Shown here piece by piece: positions 1-11,905 of a DNA stretch of 64,000 nt. The notes beneath the pieces are model-generated. The model made no database searches, was not told the origin of the DNA, and saw only the letters and a program-made list of their open reading frames with translations. A program made the position numbers and the translations under genes. Location: the NCBI GenBank assembly GCA_949152475.1, contig OX424569.1, positions 27,511,950 through 27,575,949 on the forward strand. The letters run 5' to 3'. Each line of letters starts with the position of its first letter. Position 1 is the first letter of the stretch. Origin of the DNA: Terebella lapidaria (Eukaryota > Annelida > Polychaeta > Terebellida > Terebellidae).

Positions 1-3000
1 ATAACACAATTATACAAAACTGCGTACCCAGGGCAAGCAAAGTTTTGGTGATGAAAAGGTTTTTTTTGTAAGAAGTTCTAGGATTCTTTATTCACCAGGC
101 TATCCCTGTCCATACTGAGCTCTACGGCTGCTATATGTGACTTACGCTGTCCTTCGGTTTAGGTGCCTGAACAATATTGCACTTTTAATGGGTGACACTT
201 TATCCTATGTGCTGCACAGTGTGCTTATCCCAATGGGAATTCATTTTCTTGTGGTGAACATCAAAGCTCTGCATGTACTAATTAGTATCTCTTGTAACGA
301 TCCCCACTGAATGTCCTGTTAAAACCTACCAGGATAAAGAGCACAGGTTTTTTTTATAGGTGATACAAAAATCGTATATTGGTCTGTGTTCACTTGATTC
401 TCGGAGAGACTTTATATTTTTTACGATAGGTATATTCTATGAAATCGTGTTATACAAATGTTATACATGTACGTCAAATGGTGATCAACCTGTTATAAAC
501 ATGAGTGGTAAACTCGTCATGTGTACGGCTGTTATGAACGATCATCATCTGAGAAAAACAACACACAAAGTACTCGTACCACATTGAGGGCCCACATTCA
601 TGGCCAGGCATGCCTAAACTGACTAATTAATGGGGAAAGGGACTTGAGTAGGACAAAACGAGGTTTACGTAGGATGAGTAAGTCAATCAAGAAACAATGC
701 AACATTAGAAAGCGCGAACAGTATGACAAATCATACCGTGCATTTTGCATCCATTTGTCATGCACCGAATATATCAAATGGATGGAATGCACTGTTTCTG
801 CAAATCTTACCATTTCATTACAGTCCTGAATCTGGCATCTATCACCAAAAAATGCCCTGGGCATGTAACGATCCTAGAACCATTGGTTCACTTCATAGTT
901 GTTTCCAACTTTACCAGTCAAATACATGAGACTTGGTGATTGCAGCAATGATCGTACTATGATTTGTTTCATGTGATTTTTGAGTTGACCGGTGGGGTTT
1001 TACCTAACATGCCATCAATAACTGAGAAGAAAAATCAATGTACTCTATTCAAATATACAGCACTCTATTCAGGTAACTGTCTAGGGAGATTAGTATACAA
1101 ATAGGTATTCAATATATATTGATATAGCACGAATGATACAAAGACATAGGGACGTAGGTAAGAGGTGCAAATAAGAAACATGATGCGAATGATCAACCTG
1201 AAAAGAAGAATATACAAAACCATAAACCGTCACCTATGTTGAGATGTCACCAATATATCACATATTGACAAAAAATATTGTTTACTGCTACAAAAGACGT
1301 GAATTACATCATCACAAGAATTAAAATAAACAGTACTATGATATTTAACATTATCAATAAGGAAGCTTCAAATGACGAAATTGACAAATGACAAGTTTCA
1401 AATGACAGATGACAAGTTTCAAATGACGAAATTACCTTTTTTCTAAAAATATGAGTGAAAAGGGTGTTATATATTCATGACTGGAGTGATCATATGACAT
1501 ATCGGATTTTATCTTACAGTCGCATGAAATGTCCAAGGTTGAGTCCGAGACGTTTTCAAAATATAACCGAGCCACTTGAAAATGGAATGCCATCGTACCC
1601 GACTTCTATTATTTGGATCCTGACTAAACATAGCATTAGCATTATCCGCATATTGATTATGCATTGAATATACCCAATATGAAGCCTAGAATATTTTCTC
1701 TTGTTAATTTCGCTACACAATGCAGGCTATTGACACACCTGCCTTCTTAGGCTTACATAATAATCATTACATGGAAATATCTGGGATAGGAGATTTTAGA
1801 TTTCAGGACAATCAAATGTATCCCAAATATATCCCAAATATTCTGACCGACTCTAAAATGTGGCATCCTGATTTCTTTCAGTCATCAATGACGTGTTTAA
1901 TGTCAGGGTGATAATGAGTATTGCAGAGAAAACATACTTCATATATTCTCTAGATAGTCTCAATAAATACATTTGCCACTGGAGCGTAGCCAATATACCC
2001 CCACACGCAGTTTTTCACATTATTAAATTCTTTATTAGTAATTATTTGCTAACTATCTGTAAGTATCCATGAATATTTCAGACGATCAGTATTACCATGT
2101 CATATCGACCACCCATTGTCCCTATATGAAACTATAATATACTAGCCATCGTATTTGCATGGGTCACACATGGCAATCGATTTAATACCACACAACATTA
2201 ATTAGTTGGCGTTTTGATATGGTTATATTTGGAGCCGCTTGCACAAGTAATCATAATAAAGATAGGTTAACCGATACTTATTCAACAACAAAAGGATTCT
2301 ATTTTGTTCTACGGTTGAAGTTCGAGTTTTGGTTACTCCATAGAGGACAAAAGAACTGATGAATATTGACTGCTGAATTCTCCAGAAACTGTGTGGATTG
2401 GTCGATAATCCATCAAGAAACACAAAAATGCCATCAAGGTTCCAGATATCGATTCATTAACAACACAATTTAGTTATTACAAATCACAGATTCCCGTGTG
2501 TTTCTCATTTCGAACCAATTGACGGCTTTCAATATTGAACAATATGTCATGAACACAATCCAGTAGGCCAAATCATTAGTCTTCATCACGAATAATATTA
2601 GGTTAGATCTATGTATTACAACAAAATACAAATATTTATGCGAGAAGAAAAAATATGCGGGATGCCTTCAGTGACAATCAACATTGACCACGCCGGAAGA
2701 CCTGAGCATTATGAATGATACAAATAACAGTGAACATGGAATAGCCAAACATGCCACACATTGCCCCAACGAGAACAAGGGACTGCGATCGTGGAATAAA
2801 GGAACATCGATCTGCGAGAGCGAAGGGATCATTTGTTGCCACGGGTGAGTCTCGGTGGCATTAAACAGTGTAAGTAAGTATTATCAATGGCGATCACTTG
2901 TATGGAGTGTTACTGGTTCTTGCTACCAATGACTCACAATGGCAATACTAGTAACTGGTGGCAATGGTCTCACCTCTACCATGATAATGTAAGAATATGC

Positions 3001-3182
3001 CTTATGCTGTAGACTTTGGGGTGATTATCAGTCTCATTGGCTTGTGATAATAGAAATTGGATATTTATATTTTCTATGGATCTTCGTCAGTTCAGGACGG
3101 AGCGGAAATCAAATACGGAGACATTCGCTGAAAACAGAGGATGTTGCGAAAGCCAGTAGAAACTAATAGAGAAGCTCACACA
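1..3182. other. Noncoding AT-rich DNA, no gene seen
   Basis: No reading frame with a recognisable domain or plausible exon boundary is visible on either strand. Around 1365-1433 a short motif (CAAATGAC / GACAAGTTTC) is repeated imperfectly several times. From about 1565 onward there are patches of similarity to 7735-7870 and 10610-10750, so this stretch appears to be the upstream part of an old duplication that also copied the first exon at 3183. It may therefore contain a promoter, but I see no TATA box or other element I would defend. Confidence 0.6.
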
Positions 3183-3258
3183 ATGTCAAAGTTCACCCAA
3201 ATGTGTGCAGACTGGCTGATGGATTTGTCCCTCTTTCTCGTGACATGTCTGAAGCTAG
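3183..3258 (+). CDS. Paralogous or alternative first coding exon (signal-peptide-like) of the lectin/TSR receptor gene
   Basis: ATG followed by 25 codons and one extra base, then the donor AG/GTAAGA. The peptide is hydrophobic in its second half (LFLVTCLKL) and aligns along its length with the first exon at 10976-11048: both start MS, share a D-W pair near residue 10 and end CLKL followed by a phase-1 donor. The flanking intron also aligns (a shared stretch around TGTTTTCGTAT). Because the phase is identical, this exon could splice to the exon at 17309 as an alternative signal exon and would give a 650-residue product. Alternatively it is the orphan first exon of a decayed duplicate; no other lectin exon lies between it and 10976. 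Function as a secretion signal is inferred. Confidence 0.6.
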
Positions 3259-5138
3259 GTAAGAATCAATGACTGTTGATTCACTGTAAATTCATATCTC
3301 TGTTGTACCAGATTGCTCTAAGCTGTTTTCGTATTAGTCCTTGCATGTGTATCCGATTCCATTAGATTAGCCACGACTGGTTTGTTCTGGTAATAATATG
3401 AATGAAAATACATTTGACAGATATATTTTCAAAATAAACTTTTTCTTCATAAATGAGCTTTCGAGAAATGAAATGCTGGATTTCTGGATCTGCTTGATCT
3501 TCCACAATGCCTAGATAATTAACCTTGTGCTAAAGACAGGTAGCTGTTAGGTGCTTATCCCGAATACGAATTTCTTGTCGACCGAACTTCCGCTTAGAGA
3601 CATGTTCATCATTCACTACAACACAGGAAATGCCAGTACGTCAATGGGGGGGGGGGGGGGGAGTGTAATACCCTTAACAAATGGGATCCATTCATGAGAT
3701 GTTCCGTGAACAAATACAAGTGATTGTCGACACCATGCATTAAGCCAGGATCGGTTATATGGTCGGGCTTTGTGGATGTATTGATTTATACTTGTGAGCC
3801 GACATGTAACACGACGCATACACGTGTAGATTCAAAATGTCGTCTGTACAGGGGACAACAGTTACGCAACAGTCTGCACAAAATGTCATAAAACAACATC
3901 ATGAAGCGTGATGGCTTTCCCTGAATATGAAAACTTTATCTCACTAGTTCTACTGATATAATAGCTTTGTATGTTCGTTGCATTCTTTTTTCTATTGGAT
4001 TTGCTGTTGGAAAAGGAGATGGGATATTGTAAGCAAGCTATTCATTCAAGTTTGTCTGGAACCGTAATGGGGGTATTCACAGTTCAGTAATTGTCTAACA
4101 TTGTCATAGCTGTTCTCAGACGTGCAGCTGTCGATAATGCCCATATTTGCCCCTGCGAGAAATCGACCACACGATTGCTCAATTCATGGTTTTGTTGTTG
4201 ATACAGGATGTGAAATGTTTGTAGCAAGCTATTCAGTCTTCTTTTTCTGAAACCATCAATGGGGATAGTCAAAGTTCAGTAATTGTCTAACATTTCCATA
4301 GCTGTTCTCAGACATACTACTGTCGATATAGCTCATACTTGCCACTGTGACAAATCGAACACCCAATTGTGAAAGCCATTTTCCGATTCTGCGGTATACA
4401 AGTATTGTATTTGATGGTGAAGTACACCGTCAAGTATGACTATACCAGTTAAAGTGGGGATTAGTTCTGTTCAGCAAAATACTTGTCCATTTTGGTTTGC
4501 TGTTGCGATCCCTTGTGTTTACAAAACCTCACAATCCATAAAGTACCTGATCCTCATAAGATATGAAGTTGAAATTCCTTTCTCTCCATACGCAGCTGAA
4601 ACCCATAGTATCAGAGTGTTGATTATAATTGTCACGATCATTTGAAGTATGTTTCATCGATTGGAACATGTCTTCCATGTCCGATTGCTATACATGTTGT
4701 GCGAGAAAGAATAAATGTGATGTGGCATTATGTATTTATTCATAGTTATTAATATGCGGCAGTCGAGCTAGGCAAATACTTATTTATGATCTACTGCTAT
4801 TCAATATGTTAACTGTTCGGCTGTTGCTGGTTTGTACTAACCCGCCCAGAATCATCAGAATAAAAAAAATCTGACATCCAGCAAAAAAAAAAAACACTAC
4901 AAGGATATGAACGGATTTAAGGATCATAAAACCGTGACAAGGAAATATGAAGCCGAGTAATTTGAATCAATAAAAATACACTGCAAGTACGAGCGTGTGC
5001 AAAATGCAAAAAAAAAACTTCAAGGATTAATCTCTGCAGTGGAATCTCGGAAAAATGCATAAATAAATTACCGGTACATCTAAATATCTTCGGAACCAGC
5101 ATTGTGAAATTCACACAACAACACCAACAACAAGTTAC
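3259..5138. other. Noncoding; contains a G homopolymer and a tandem duplication
   Basis: If the exon at 3183 is used this is the start of its intron. It has a run of 16 G at 3646-3661 and a tandem duplication listed separately at 4029-4412. No exon with splice signals and conserved coding was found. Confidence 0.5.
4029..4412. repeat. Two-copy tandem duplication, period about 192 bp
   Basis: GCAAGCTATTCA recurs at about 4032 and 4223 and AGTTCAGTAATTGTCTAACA at 4081 and 4273. The similarity runs through the following 120 bases (GCTGTTCTCAGAC, GTCGATA, AAATCGA). The copies differ at many positions, so the duplication is old. No coding content was recognised. Confidence 0.7.
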
Positions 5139-5139
5139 G

Positions 5140-5244
5140 AAATAGAGAAACCCCGAGGAACAGGGGGTTATTCAACATGGTCGAGGGCGGCAGCCCGAGA
5201 CTATGTTGAATAACTCCCTGTTACTCGAGGGGTTTCTCTATTTT
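5140..5244. repeat. Foldback (hairpin) element with GC-rich apex
   Basis: AATAGAGAAACCCC...GTTATTCAACATGGTC on the left is matched by its near-perfect reverse complement on the right, ending GGGGTTTCTCTATT. The arms are about 42 bp and the centre is a second palindrome, GTCGAGGGCGGCAGCCCGAG. This is the form of a MITE or foldback element; there is no coding capacity. Confidence 0.75.
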
Positions 5245-5478
5245 AAACCATACAGAAAACTACTCAGCCGTGACCGGCAGGTGTTTAACCAACATACAGC
5301 ATTGATTAAACACCTGAGAGAACAATGCAAGTATGGTTTAATCCTGTGGAAACTTTGAAACACTAAATACTAGTGATGTATGTTTAAGGGTTTGATCCTG
5401 GGTGTGCGGGCATTGCTGTCAGACACACGACCGAGGGCAGTCTGATGCAATGCCTGAGGCCGCAGGCCGAAGGCATTG
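5243..5478. repeat. Cluster of nested short palindromes next to the satellite array
   Basis: TTAAACCATAC (5243) pairs with GTATGGTTTAA (5331); inside it CAGGTGTTTAACCAA (5278) pairs with TTGATTAAACACCTG (5302). Further right, GCATTGCTGTCAGAC pairs with AGTCTGATGCAATGC, and AATGCCT with AGGCATT around the core GAGGCCGCAGGCCGA. These look like ends or fragments of foldback elements into which, or beside which, the 362-bp satellite expanded. Confidence 0.6.
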
Positions 5479-7385
5479 CATACCACTGAGTCGGTGTCAC
5501 TGCTGGCGGACGTTAAATCTGTCCCCGAGGATACCATCAACTCAGTAGCCTTCTGGCTTGTGATTAGGTACTTAGGCTATGTACTTGTCATATATCTATT
5601 CCATGGGGTTTGTTTCAGATTTCTAAATTATTTTCATAGGTTGTTGGGCAGTTGTATACTAATTCCATCATGTGTACAGTAGAAACAACTACATTTAACA
5701 CACTGTCTGCCCCTGATGACGCCAGTGTGTCTTTGGATAAACTATTTGGTCGGGCTTTGTTTCTATTGCAAAATGTTGTATATTGCGTTTGTTATTGGCA
5801 TCATCAAAATCTGACTATTGGTGGTAATAGATTGATTCTTACATTCATACCACTGAGTCGGTGTCACTGCTGGCGGACGTTAAATCTGTCCCCGAGGATA
5901 CCATCAACTCAGTAGCCTTCTGGCTTGTGATTAGGTACTTATGTACTTGTCATATATCTATTCCATGGGGTTTGTTTCAGATTTCTAAATTATTTTCATA
6001 GGTTGTTGGGCAGTTGTATACTAATTCCATCATGTGTACAGTAGAAACAACTACATTTAACACACTGTCTGCCCCTGATGACGCCAGTGTGTCTTTGGAT
6101 AAACTATTTGGTCGGGCTTTGTTTCTATTGCAAAATGTTGTATATTGCGTTTGTTATTGGCATCATCAAAATCTGACTATTGGTGGTAATAGATTGATTC
6201 TTACATTCATACCACTGAGTCGGTGTCACTGCTGGCGGACGTTAAATCTGTCCCCGAGTATACCATCAACTCAGTAGCCTTCTGGCTTGTGATTAGGTAC
6301 TTATGTACTTGTCATATATCTATTCCATGGGGTTTGTTTCAGATTTCTAAATTATTTTCATAGGTTGTTGGGCAGTTGTATACTAATTCCATCATGTGTA
6401 CAGTAGAAACAACTACATTTAACACACTGTCTGCCCCTGATGACGCCAGTGTGTCTTTGGATAAACTATTTGGTCGGGCTTTGTTTCTATTGCAAAATGT
6501 TGTATATTGCGTTTGTTATTGGCATCATCAAAATCTGACTATTGGTGGTAATAGATTGATTCTTACATTCATACCACTGAGTCGGTGTCATTGCTGGCGG
6601 ACGTTAAATCTGTCCCCGAGGATACCATCAACTCAGTAGCCTTCTGGCTTGTGATTAGGTACTTATGTACTTGTCATATATCTATTCCATGGGGTTTGTT
6701 TCAGATTTCTAAATTATTTTCATAGGTTGTTGGGCAGTTGTATACTAATTCCATCATGTGTACAGTAGAAACAACTACATTTAACACACTGTCTGCCCCT
6801 GATGACGCCAATGTGTCTTTGGATAAACTATTTGGTCGGGCTTTGTTTCTGTTGCAAAATGTTGTATATTGCGTTTGTTATTGGCATCATCAAAATCTGA
6901 CTATTGGTGGTAATAGATTGATTCTTACATTCATACCACTGAGTCGGTGTCACTGCTGGCGGACGTTAAATCTGTCCCCGAGGATACCATCAACTCAGTA
7001 GCCTTCTGGTATGAATGTCTTACATTCATACCACTGAGTCGGTGTCACTGCTGGCGGACGTTAAATCTGTCCCCGAGGATACCATCAACTCAGTAGCCTT
7101 CTGGCTTGTGATTAGGTACTTATGTACTTGTCATATATCTATTCCATGGGGTTTGTTTCAGATTTCTAAATTATTTTCATAGGTTGTTGGGCAGTTGTAT
7201 ACTAATTCCATCATGTGTACAGTAGAAACAACTACATTTAACACACTGTCTGCCCCTGATGACGCCAGTGTGTCTTTGGATAAACTATTTGGTCGGGCTT
7301 TGTTTCTATTGCAAAATGTTGTATATTGCGTTTGTTATTGGCATCATCAAAATCTGACTATTGGTGGTAATAGATTGATTCTTAC
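5479..7385. repeat. Satellite array 1, 362-bp unit, about five copies
   Basis: The unit begins ATACCACTGAGTCGGTGTCA and ends with TAGATTGATTCTTAC. Copies start at about 5479, 5846, 6208, 6570, 6932 and 7028. The spacing is 362 bp except for the first copy (a 5-bp insertion) and the last junction near 7010-7030, where roughly 95 bp of the unit is repeated. Copies differ by only a few bases, so the array is recently homogenised. An 87-residue open frame recurs in each copy but has no start context, no domain and breaks off with the unit, so I do not call it a gene. The array ends abruptly at the foldback element at 7386. Confidence 0.9.
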
Positions 7386-7673
7386 GATTATAACATGTTT
7401 TTGTCCAGACAAACGAACGAAGACCCGCGACTATACAAAAACGTCAAATTACGTTGAAGTAATTTACGTCTTGACGACGGGCCATTGTAGGACAGCAAAG
7501 CCCGGGGAAAAAGTCGTTTCCCAGGCATTGCACAGAAAACCACGTGGTTATAATAAAACCACATGGTTATTGTGTGGAAAGAGAGTTTTTCCCGGCCATT
7601 GTTGTCTGACAAACGTTATCCTCTACAAACTAGTGTGTATAAGACGATAGCGGCCAGCCATGTTATAATAATC
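7386..7673. mobile_element. MITE-like foldback element, about 290 bp
   Basis: The left end GATTATAACATG matches the right end CATGTTATAATAATC as an inverted repeat, and the halves are complementary across the element: AACCACGTGGTTAT against ATAACCATGTGGTT, and GCCATTG blocks with AAAAAGTCG / CTCTTTTTCC relatives. There is no coding capacity. It sits exactly at the end of satellite array 1, so it either inserted into the array or marks its boundary. Confidence 0.65.
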
Positions 7674-8847
7674 TATTAACATACATCACGGTCTTTGCGG
7701 TCTCTTGAATCTCAGACATTGTTGAATTATAAACGAGTCGCCTGAAAATCAAATGCAATTGTGAACACCTTGTAATATTTGGATCATGACTAAAAAACAA
7801 AAGCTATATTATTCGAACGGACTTCGTTATGAATTCGCCACATTGCAGGCTATTTATACACCTGCATCCTCAGCTTACCATTCTGTCAATGAATGCTAAT
7901 ATGGGACAGAAGAATCTACAATAACAGGAATAATTTCGTATGTAACAATGAAAGAGCTGGTCAGTGAAGCTTGAAATGCATGTTTTGTTATAAGATTTGC
8001 GTTTCTCATCAATTAAACATTTTTTTATCAAACTTCAAGATGGAAATAGAAAACTTACTTCCCAACGTGACTATATGCAATCATCATAAACATGCAGATG
8101 TATATCATTTATTGATACACTTTTTATGAAAGGGCATTAAATCAACGGGAGAATGAAAATGAACAGATCGAGTGCATTGATGTGTATTTTCCTTGTACAT
8201 TGTATACTGTGGAAAATTCCAAAATGTTTCATTCCAGGAGATTAGTTCATGTTATCGTTACAATCTCCCTTTATTGTTGATAGAAAGAGACTGCGATTAT
8301 GAATCTGATCGCTGGTGCTCACTAAGACACAAGTATCTGTGTCATTGCAAAATATTATGAGGGGCGAATACCACATGAAATTACAAGCGAGAGAGATATT
8401 TGTGCCATGCTAGCTAATTTATTTTGAATAGATCGCATATGTCACGAAGAGAATGTGACAGTCAGGGTGTCTCAGTTCTTGCTTCAGCAATCATGAATGA
8501 GTTATGGATAAAAGTATAGAAATTCAAGTTTACTTGTGGATCAGTGGTCTGATCTCGTCACTATTAACGTAACAACATGGCCTCTAGAGAGTCATTGATA
8601 TGTACTCCCGCAAATATCAAATGAACCACAAGAAATTAAAGTAGGATGTCAAGCCCCTCATATGTGCAGCTCATGTCAGTTTATTAAGTACAATTAATTG
8701 TAATGTAGAGAATAATTGTTTCACATTTCACATAGACCACTCAATGTATCTCGTTATAGACCAGTCGACAGATATTCAATAACAATCATGTCATGGTCTT
8801 TGTCTCCCAAAATCAGCTAGATCTATAGACTGTACAACATAAAAGAT
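7674..8847. other. Noncoding; upstream part of the duplicated 5' gene region
   Basis: Patches around 7735-7870 (ATTTGGATCATGACTAAA, TTGCAGGCTATTTATACACC) match 1565-1745. This marks the second copy of the old duplication that contains the first exons at 3183 and 10976. No exon or regulatory element was recognised in the remainder. Confidence 0.5.
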
Positions 8848-10480
8848 TTGCCCAAGGGCTAAGACAGGTTACCGGAAAAAATATGTTTTATATTCCAGTG
8901 ACCTTGAAAATAAGGTCACTGGTCAAATGCAACGTCATGAGAATATCCAGCAAACATGTATATCATTCCCGATATGTCGATTATTTGCTAAGCTGTAAAT
9001 TCAATACCAAGTAACAAAATAACAATTTTGTTCTATGACCTTGAAAATAAGATCGAAGGTCAAATTAATGGTCATCAGAATATTAGGCGTTTATCATTTC
9101 CTATATGTCCACAACTGACTCCTAAGCTGTAAAGTCGATAATAAGTGAGATATTAGCCATTTTGTAATATTGACCTTGAAAATGAGGTCAGAGGTCAAAT
9201 TCAAAGTCACGAGAATATTCAGCATATATCATTTCTTACATGTCCACAAATGATCCATATGCTGTAAAATCGATAATAAGTGAGATATTAGCCATTTTGT
9301 CCTGTGACCTTGAAAATGAGGTCAAAGGTCAAATTCAAGGTCATGACAATAATCTGCATATATCTTTTCCTATATGTTCATAATCGATTCCTAAGCTATA
9401 AAGTCGATAACAAGCGAGATATTAGCCATTTTGCCCTGTGACCTTGAAAATGAGGTCAAAGGTCAAATTCAAGGTCATCAGAATATTCGGCTGATATCAT
9501 TTCCTATATGTCCACAATTAATTCCTAAGCTGTAAAGTCGATAATAAGCGAGATATTAGCCATTTGTTCTCTGACCTTGAAACTGAGGTCAGAGGTCAAA
9601 TTCAAGGTCCCGAGAATATTCAGCATATATCATTTCCTATATGTCCACAATTGATTCCTAGTCTCTAATTTCAATATTAAGTGAGATATTAGGCTTAATG
9701 TGTCCCATTCTGAAGCATCTAGGAGAATTTAACATGAGAAAGTCCCATTTGGGCTGAGTTTGGACCCAAAATGGCCCACTTCGAGCGATTCAAGGGCAAC
9801 GAAATTTATACATGTCACAGGGGTACATATGAGGAGTGTTGTGCATCAATAAAAAAAAAGATACTGAACAGATTTTGAGAAAACGACCGTCAAAATCCAA
9901 AATTGGCCGTTTTTCGTTGAAAACGGCCGCTCTGATCTTGAAACCGAGGTCAGAGGTCAAATTCAAGGTCCCGAGAATATTCAGCATATATCATTTCCTA
10001 TATGTCCACAATTGATTCCTAGTCTCTAATCTCAATATTAAGTGAGATTTTAGGCATAATGTGTCCCATTATATAGCATAGGAGAATTTAACATGGGATA
10101 GTCCCATTTGGGCCGAGTTTGGGCCCAAAATGGCCCACTTCGAGCGATTCAAGGGCAACGAAATTTATACATGTTACAGGGGGTACATATGAGGATTGTT
10201 ATGCATCAATACGGAAAAAAGTTACTGAACAGATTTTGAGAAAAAACTGTCAAAGTTCAAAATTGGCCGTTTTTCGACGAAAACGGCCGCCATTTTGAAA
10301 AAAATGCGAAAAAAAAAAAAAATACCTCCCGCTCGAAATATTTTAGGCATTTTTGTGCAAAATTTCAGAAAAATCCTATCGTAAACTTTAAAGATAAAAT
10401 TGTTTACGGACGGACGGACGGCTAGACGTCGGACGCAACGCCATGGCAATAGGTTATCGGACCATAGGGCCGGTAACCTA
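8848..10480 (+). mobile_element. TIR element with internal 134-bp repeats rich in AGGTCA motifs (copy 1)
   Basis: It starts at the palindromic end GCCCAAGGGCTAAG followed by AGGTTACCGG (8866) and ends with CCGGTAACCT (10470-10479); the same ends bound the copies at 22027 and 24089. Inside are about seven repeats of roughly 134 bp, each with GACCTTGAAAATGAGGTCA, AGGTCAAAGGTCA and TTCAAGGTCA, then GATATTAGCCATTTTG. The last part is a larger duplication with an offset of about 361 bp (9573 and 9934). No transposase was seen, so it is non-autonomous. The next homologous exon (10976) lies 0.5 kb downstream, so the element sits just upstream of a likely promoter. Confidence 0.8.
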
Positions 10481-10975
10481 AAAATGCACATAAGCGAGAG
10501 ACAGACACAATATGTAAAATATCTCCAGAAAGTTTGCAGCAGAGCACAACGAACACCTGAGCAATTACGAATGGCAGTAGGACAATAGTATATAGATATA
10601 ATCGTGGTTTGAGGGCGCATCGATCAGCCCAGGCGAAGGGTTCTTCGCTTGCAAAGGTTGCGTCTCCGTGACATCATGCACTGGGAACCAGCAGCATCAC
10701 TGGCGATCACCGTGATATAGTGTTTGCTTCCTTTTTATAAGCTGTCAATGATTCGCGTAGGTCGGGATCGTATTACTTTCACATGTAAATATATGAGTCG
10801 ACATAATGGGACAAATGGAAACGGCATTTAGGACAATTCTCAAGGTTGCCGTCAGGATTTGAAAGAAAACAACTTCGTATTGCGAATCTCAATTGCGAAT
10901 TTGGATATCATGTAAAGAGACCATAGTTAGTGAGGAAGTTCTGAGAGACGATACAAAATAATGAAAAGCCCCATA
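10481..10975 (+). promoter_or_regulatory. Probable promoter / 5' UTR region of the lectin/TSR receptor gene
   Basis: This stretch lies directly before the ATG at 10976 and resembles the region before the paralogous ATG at 3183 (CATCGATC, GCGAAGGG, TGGCGATCAC blocks at about 10620-10710 against 2806-2900). Conservation between two old copies suggests a 5' UTR or promoter. I cannot point to a TATA box or a start site. Confidence 0.3.
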
Positions 10976-11048
10976 ATGTCAAATGTTGGCACAATGTACC
11001 GAGACTGGGTGGTGGAGGTGATCTTCTCTGTGATGTGCCTGAAATTAG
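10976..11048 (+). CDS. Lectin/mucin/TSR receptor, exon 1 (signal-peptide-like, residues 1-24)
   Basis: ATG plus 24 codons plus one base, donor AG/GTAGGA. The peptide MSNVGTMYRDWVVEVIFSVM is followed by CLKL; a hydrophobic segment (VVEVIFSVMCL) ends in small residues after the splice (G-A), as expected of a signal peptide cleaved near residue 24-25. The phase-1 junction joins to CT of exon 2 to give Ala. The next exon begins the extracellular lectin domain. The paralogous exon at 3183 supports the coding assignment. The start is the first ATG with no competing in-frame upstream ATG evident. Confidence 0.65.
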
Positions 11049-11423
11049 GTAGGATTTGAAAAATGTTGATCCAATGTTAATTTATGTTGCACCTTACCAG
11101 CTTGTTCAATGTTGTTTTCGTATATGTCCTTATATAATCCCATATTACATTAGGAAATGTATGTGTTTTCTTGGGGAGCCAAGTTTGATTGATTTTGTTG
11201 TAAACATTATAGGATTTCGTTCCTGAAATTAGCAAGCAACAGGTATATACCATACTGACTTTCATGTTTTTTTTAATCATGCATGGTGTTTATGAAAGGT
11301 TGTTAAACTACATGTATGATTTGCCAATTTGCCAGCTACATTTTGTTCTGCATCATTTTCTGTTCTGCTGAAATGTGAAGTGTCCTCATTTAGTGTAATA
11401 TAGAGTTCTACAAGTGGAATGTC

Positions 11424-11855
11424 TTAACGTAGTCCGCTACAAACAGTGAGGTACATGTAACGAAGAGTCAAAATTTAAAAGTCATTTCTTAAATATTATC
11501 TCTTCAAAATGACATTATTTTATAGAGTAAATGATCAGCATCCTAATACTGAAAAGAAAAGAGGGGGTCACCGTGCTCGTTTCTTCTACATATTCGATCG
11601 AAGTCACACAAATTTACCTAAAATGACATAAATTATGGCATTTTTGCACATTTTTTCGTTCATATTCACATCTTGCATCGTGTTTTCCATGCGAACGGAT
11701 ACGGTGACCCCCAATTTTCTTTTCAGTTTCAGGATGCTGAACAGTTACTCTATAAAATATATCATTTTGAAGATCTAGATTATGTTGACACAGTTATTTA
11801 TTTAAAAAAAACTCTTTGACACCCTCTCCTCACTGTTTGGAGCGCACTACCTTAA
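11424..11855. mobile_element. TTAA-flanked MITE with long terminal inverted repeats
   Basis: TTAACGTAGTCCGCTACAAA at 11424 is matched in reverse complement by TTTGGAGCGCACTACCTTAA ending at 11855, so both ends carry TTAA. The complementarity continues inward: AACAGTGAGG against CCTCACTGTT, CTTCAAAATGACAT against ATATCATTTTGAAG, and AGAGGGGGTCACCGT against ACGGTGACCCCCAA. Arms of about 150 bp enclose about 130 bp of unique AT-rich sequence. TTAA at both ends is the target of piggyBac-type transposases; the inner terminal bases do not clearly match a known piggyBac end, so the family is uncertain. It lies in intron 1. Confidence 0.7.
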
Positions 11856-11905
11856 CAATAGTGACTTCTACATATTGGAACTTTTCAGGAGTCGAGCAGT
11901 ATGCT

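Noticed and set aside
5652-7650. Repeated 87-residue open frames (and one of 151) in satellite array 1, also at 37516-38476
   Set aside because: They recur because the 362-bp unit recurs. There is no domain, no start context and no splice logic, and the reading frame runs across unit boundaries arbitrarily. Solo copies do not keep it open.
9573-10290. Possible relation between the 361-bp offset in TIR copy 1 and the 362-bp satellite
   Set aside because: The sequences share nothing; the similar length looks like coincidence.
10222-10620. 132-residue - strand frame near the end of TIR copy 1
   Set aside because: It spans repeat units and the TIR; related sequence in copy 2 is not open in the same frame. 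No transposase features.
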